Origin: Rhodoferax sp.
Lineage (GTDB): Bacteria; Pseudomonadota; Gammaproteobacteria; Burkholderiales; Burkholderiaceae_C
Length of the DNA stretch: 8,293 nucleotides
Assembly: GCA_030833685.1 (NCBI GenBank)
Contig: JAURGS010000107.1
Location: 1 to 8,293 of the forward strand
Direction: 5' to 3'
The notes below the pieces were generated by a model. The model saw nothing but the letters and a program-made list of their open reading frames with translations, had not been told where the DNA came from and did not search any database. This document shows positions 5,955-8,293 of the stretch, piece after piece. Position 1 is the stretch's first letter. Each line of letters opens with the position of its first letter. Both the position numbers and the translations under genes were made by a program.

Positions 5955-7355
5955 TCAGAATAAATGACGACTTTTCAGCTCGGCCAAGGTGAGATCCAGA
6001 GCCTGACGAATCAAGCCCATCAGCTCATCAATATCGGCCTGGCTCATGATCAAAGGCGGGGCAACAATCATCCGGTCACCCACAGCCCGCATGATCAGTC
6101 CGTTGTCGAAACAGTGCCGTCGGCAAATCATGCCGACATCCACGGACGAATCAAACCGTTTTTTACTTTTCTTGTCTTTCACCAAGACCAAACCTGCGAC
6201 AAACCCGCAACTTTGGGCCGCCCCAACCAGCGGGTGTTCGACCAAGGCGGAAAAGCGCTGCGAAAAGTATGAACCGAGCTCGCCCTTGACACGTGCAACC
6301 AGGTTCTCACGCTCGATCAGGTCCAGGTTTGCCAAGGCAACGGCACAAGCCGTCGGGTGACCGCTGTAGGTGTAGCCATGGTTGAATTCACCGCCTTTTG
6401 CAATTAGCGTTTGTGCAACGCGATTGCCCACCATGACTCCGCCCAAGGGCACATAGCCACTGGTGACCGCCTTGGCAAAGGTGATCAAGTCGGGCCTGTA
6501 CCCGAATTTTTCATAGGCGAACCAGTGACCCAAGCGCCCAAAAGCGCAGATCACCTCGTCGCTGATGAGCAAAATACCGTACTTGTCGACAATTCGCTGG
6601 ATCTCTGGCCAATAGGTACTCGGGGGAATGATCACCCCGCCAGCGCCTTGAACGGGCTCGGCGATGAACGCCGCCACCTTCTGCGGCCCCACTTCTTTGA
6701 TTTTGGCCTCCAGCCAACCCGCTGCGCGAAGCCCAAACTCGTCCTCAGACTCCCCCGGCTTTCCCTTGTCATAAAAATAAGGCTGGTCAATGTGCTCGAT
6801 ACCCGGTATGGGCAAATCCCCTTGCTCGTGCATGCTGGCCATACCCCCGAGTGAGGCACCTGCCATGGTGCTGCCGTGGTAGCCATTGATACGCCCGATG
6901 ATGACTTTGCGCTGGGGCTGGCCCATAAGATCCCAATACCGTCTGACAAGGCGCACGTTGGTGTCATTGCTCTCGCTGCCGCTGGACGAATAAAAAACAT
7001 GGTCAAAGTGGCAGTCGCCCACCTGGGGTGCCAGCCCCGCCAGCCTCGCTGCCAGACGCACCGCCGGCTCATTGGTTGTTTGAAAAAAAGCGTTGTAAAA
7101 GGGAAGCGTCATCATTTGCTGGTAGGCGGCGTCGGCCAGCTCCTTGCGGCCGTAGCCCACATTGACGCACCACAGGCCACTCATCGCATCGAGTACGCGC
7201 TCGCCCTCGGTGTCCCAGACGTAAATACCCTTGGCCTTGACCATTACCCTTGCACCTTTGCGCGCAAGCGCCGCATGATCCGTAAAAGGATGCAAAAAGT
7301 GCGCGCTGTCCAGCGCTTGTACAGCCTGGGTTTCAGTGCTTGGCGAAGCAGTCAT
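5955..7355 (-). CDS. spuC: Class III omega-aminotransferase, SpuC-type (putrescine/polyamine:pyruvate aminotransferase)
   Basis: This 466-residue PLP enzyme belongs to the class III (ornithine/omega-amino acid) aminotransferases. With the ATG at 7355, the landmarks are SGLWCVNVGYGR with W62 near the substrate entrance, the phosphate-binding SSSGSES around S125-S127, GYHGST near 158-163, D266 in ISDEVICAFGR (pairs with the PLP ring nitrogen), the Schiff-base lysine K295 in FAKAVTSGY, and R423 in LIMRAVGD. R423 corresponds to the carboxylate-binding flipping arginine of omega-transaminases such as the Chromobacterium violaceum enzyme, which it strongly resembles. SpuC transfers the amine of putrescine to pyruvate, giving 4-aminobutyraldehyde and alanine; gamma-glutamylputrescine is an alternative substrate. 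The start at 7355 has an AGGA site 6 bases upstream; a longer frame from 7460 would overlap the synthetase gene. The gene lies 71 bases after the synthetase and 113 bases before potF. Substrate is inferred from context. Confidence 0.92.
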   Translation of the reverse strand: MTASPSTETQAVQALDSAHFLHPFTDHAALARKGARVMVKAKGIYVWDTEGERVLDAMSGLWCVNVGYGRKELADAAYQQMMTLPFYNAFFQTTNEPAVRLAARLAGLAPQVGDCHFDHVFYSSSGSESNDTNVRLVRRYWDLMGQPQRKVIIGRINGYHGSTMAGASLGGMASMHEQGDLPIPGIEHIDQPYFYDKGKPGESEDEFGLRAAGWLEAKIKEVGPQKVAAFIAEPVQGAGGVIIPPSTYWPEIQRIVDKYGILLISDEVICAFGRLGHWFAYEKFGYRPDLITFAKAVTSGYVPLGGVMVGNRVAQTLIAKGGEFNHGYTYSGHPTACAVALANLDLIERENLVARVKGELGSYFSQRFSALVEHPLVGAAQSCGFVAGLVLVKDKKSKKRFDSSVDVGMICRRHCFDNGLIMRAVGDRMIVAPPLIMSQADIDELMGLIRQALDLTLAELKSRHLF

Positions 7356-7361
7356 CAGGGT

Positions 7362-7366
7362 TCCTT
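7362..7366 (-). promoter_or_regulatory. Ribosome binding site of spuC
   Basis: An A-rich run leads into AAGGA on the minus strand, 6 bases before the ATG at 7355. It supports this start over in-frame upstream codons, which would place 35 extra low-similarity residues overlapping the end of the synthetase gene. Confidence 0.75.
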
Positions 7367-7426
7367 TTTTTGGGGCATCGGTCAAAACTGGCGTGCGGGG
7401 ATTCTGAGGGGATCGATGGCTAGGCA

Positions 7427-8293
7427 TCAGACATGAAGCATCAGGTGTTCGCGCTCCCATGGCGAGATCACTTTCATGAACTCTGAAAACTCCAGCTCTT
7501 TAATTTCTGCGTAAATCGTGATGAACTCTTTGCCCAACACATCGTGCAATTCAGACTCCTGGCGTAGCCAATCCAGGGCCTCGCCAAGACTACGTGGCAG
7601 GTTGTACGGCGCCAGGTATGCATCACCTTTCATTTCGGTCTTGGGCTCGATTTTGTTCTTCAGGCCCAAATAGCCACAGGCCAGCGTCATCGCCATGGCC
7701 ACGTACGGGTTGGCATCAGCGCCGATCACCCTGTTTTCAAGCCGCCGCGCCTGCGGCGAGGAGATGGGCGACCGGATCCCAACCGTTCGGTTGTCATGCC
7801 CCCACTCAATGTTGATAGGCGCTGCCGTATTGCGCGACAAGCGCCGATAGCTGTTGACGTAAGGGGCTACCAGCACCATCGCTGCTGGGATGTAGCGCTG
7901 CAGGCCACCGATGTAATGCCGAAAAGCCGCTGACGCAGACCCATCGGCATTACTGAAAATGTTGGCGCCGCTGGCCACGTCCAGAATGCTTTGGTGGATG
8001 TGCATCGCACTGCCCGGCTCGCTGGCAATGGGCTTGGCCATAAACGTCGCGTACATGTCGTGGCGTAGGGCCGCCTCGCGCACAGTTCGCTTGAAGAAAA
8101 ACACCTCGTCGGCCAGACCCAAAGGCTCAGCGTGGAAAAAATTGATTTCCATCTGGCCAGCGCCGATTTCATGGATCAAAGTGTCCACATTCAGATTCAT
8201 CTTGTCGCAAAAATCGTAAATGTCTTCGAACAAGGGGTCGAACTCATTCACAGCGTCAATACTGTAAGCCTGACGCGAGGTCTCGGCACGCCC
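7427..8293 (-). CDS. puuA: Gamma-glutamylputrescine (polyamine) synthetase, glutamine-synthetase family, C-terminal part
   Basis: The frame is open to the right edge without a stop, so this is the C-terminal 288 residues of a protein normally about 450-470 long; a GTG at 8251 is internal, not a start. The part seen is the glutamine synthetase catalytic domain: E42 and E49 in HEIGAGQMEI (metal ligands), H98 in AMHIHQS, NSYRRL at 147-152, WGHDNRT at 164-170, R174, and R184-E186-R188 in RRLENR. The ADANPY segment after the R-E-R motif and the SPWEREHL C-terminus are typical of PuuA/SpuB-type enzymes rather than GlnA, and the GlnA adenylylation motif is not seen. These ATP-dependent enzymes join glutamate to an amine of putrescine or a longer polyamine. 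Its place just upstream of spuC and potFGHI matches Pseudomonas spuB. Upstream control is outside the window. Exact amine specificity cannot be read. Confidence 0.92.
   Translation of the reverse strand, partial: GRAETSRQAYSIDAVNEFDPLFEDIYDFCDKMNLNVDTLIHEIGAGQMEINFFHAEPLGLADEVFFFKRTVREAALRHDMYATFMAKPIASEPGSAMHIHQSILDVASGANIFSNADGSASAAFRHYIGGLQRYIPAAMVLVAPYVNSYRRLSRNTAAPINIEWGHDNRTVGIRSPISSPQARRLENRVIGADANPYVAMAMTLACGYLGLKNKIEPKTEMKGDAYLAPYNLPRSLGEALDWLRQESELHDVLGKEFITIYAEIKELEFSEFMKVISPWEREHLMLHV

Noticed and set aside
6876..7436. A 186-codon plus-strand open frame opposite the aminotransferase
   Set aside because: It lies fully antisense to conserved class III aminotransferase codons and has no domain features; the open frame is explained by the codon bias of the opposite gene.
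5955..7460. Extended 501-residue start of the aminotransferase
   Set aside because: The extra 35 residues overlap the synthetase gene, have no family similarity, and the start at 7355 has a well-placed ribosome site.
1..8293. CRISPR arrays, insertion sequences, tRNA genes, phage or toxin genes
   Set aside because: No direct-repeat array, transposase, integrase, tRNA cloverleaf or long repeat was seen on either strand by eye; the window is densely filled with the metabolic operon.

Overview
The window carries one polyamine (putrescine-type) uptake and breakdown locus. Seven genes run on the minus strand, preceded at the left edge by the last codons of a plus-strand gene, glutaminyl-tRNA synthetase. 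The moderately GC-rich sequence, the GlnS tail and the gene order suggest a betaproteobacterium, probably Burkholderiales (Comamonadaceae-like). This is an inference from protein character; no 16S or other marker is present.

Layout in the direction of transcription, right to left: a glutamine-synthetase-fold gamma-glutamylpolyamine synthetase cut by the right edge (8293-7427); a class III omega-aminotransferase of the SpuC type (7355-5955); a PotF-type polyamine-binding protein that here looks like a lipoprotein (5841-4684); a hairpin with a T-run resembling an intrinsic terminator (4663-4627); the ABC ATPase PotG (4587-3487); the permeases PotH (3477-2560) and PotI (2567-1692), which overlap by 8 bases; and a PuuC-type aldehyde dehydrogenase (1628-165). 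The dehydrogenase converges on glnS with only 38 bases between the stop codons. No stretch over about 115 bases lacks a gene.

Working together, PotF should capture polyamine in the periplasm and PotGHI import it using ATP. In the cytoplasm the synthetase would attach glutamate to one amine, the aminotransferase would convert an amine (free or gamma-glutamylated) to an aldehyde, and the dehydrogenase would oxidise the aldehyde to the acid, leading to GABA and succinate. The order matches the spuBC-spuDEFGH arrangement of Pseudomonas, but with one binding protein instead of two and with the dehydrogenase attached at the end. No PuuB-type oxidase, PuuD-type hydrolase or regulator is visible; they could lie beyond the right edge.

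I see no evidence of a wholly new system. The points most worth a second look are the putative partial terminator between potF and potG, the lipoprotein form of PotF with an Ala/Pro linker and a proline in its binding pocket, and the unresolved substrate of the aminotransferase in a locus that also encodes a gamma-glutamylating enzyme.
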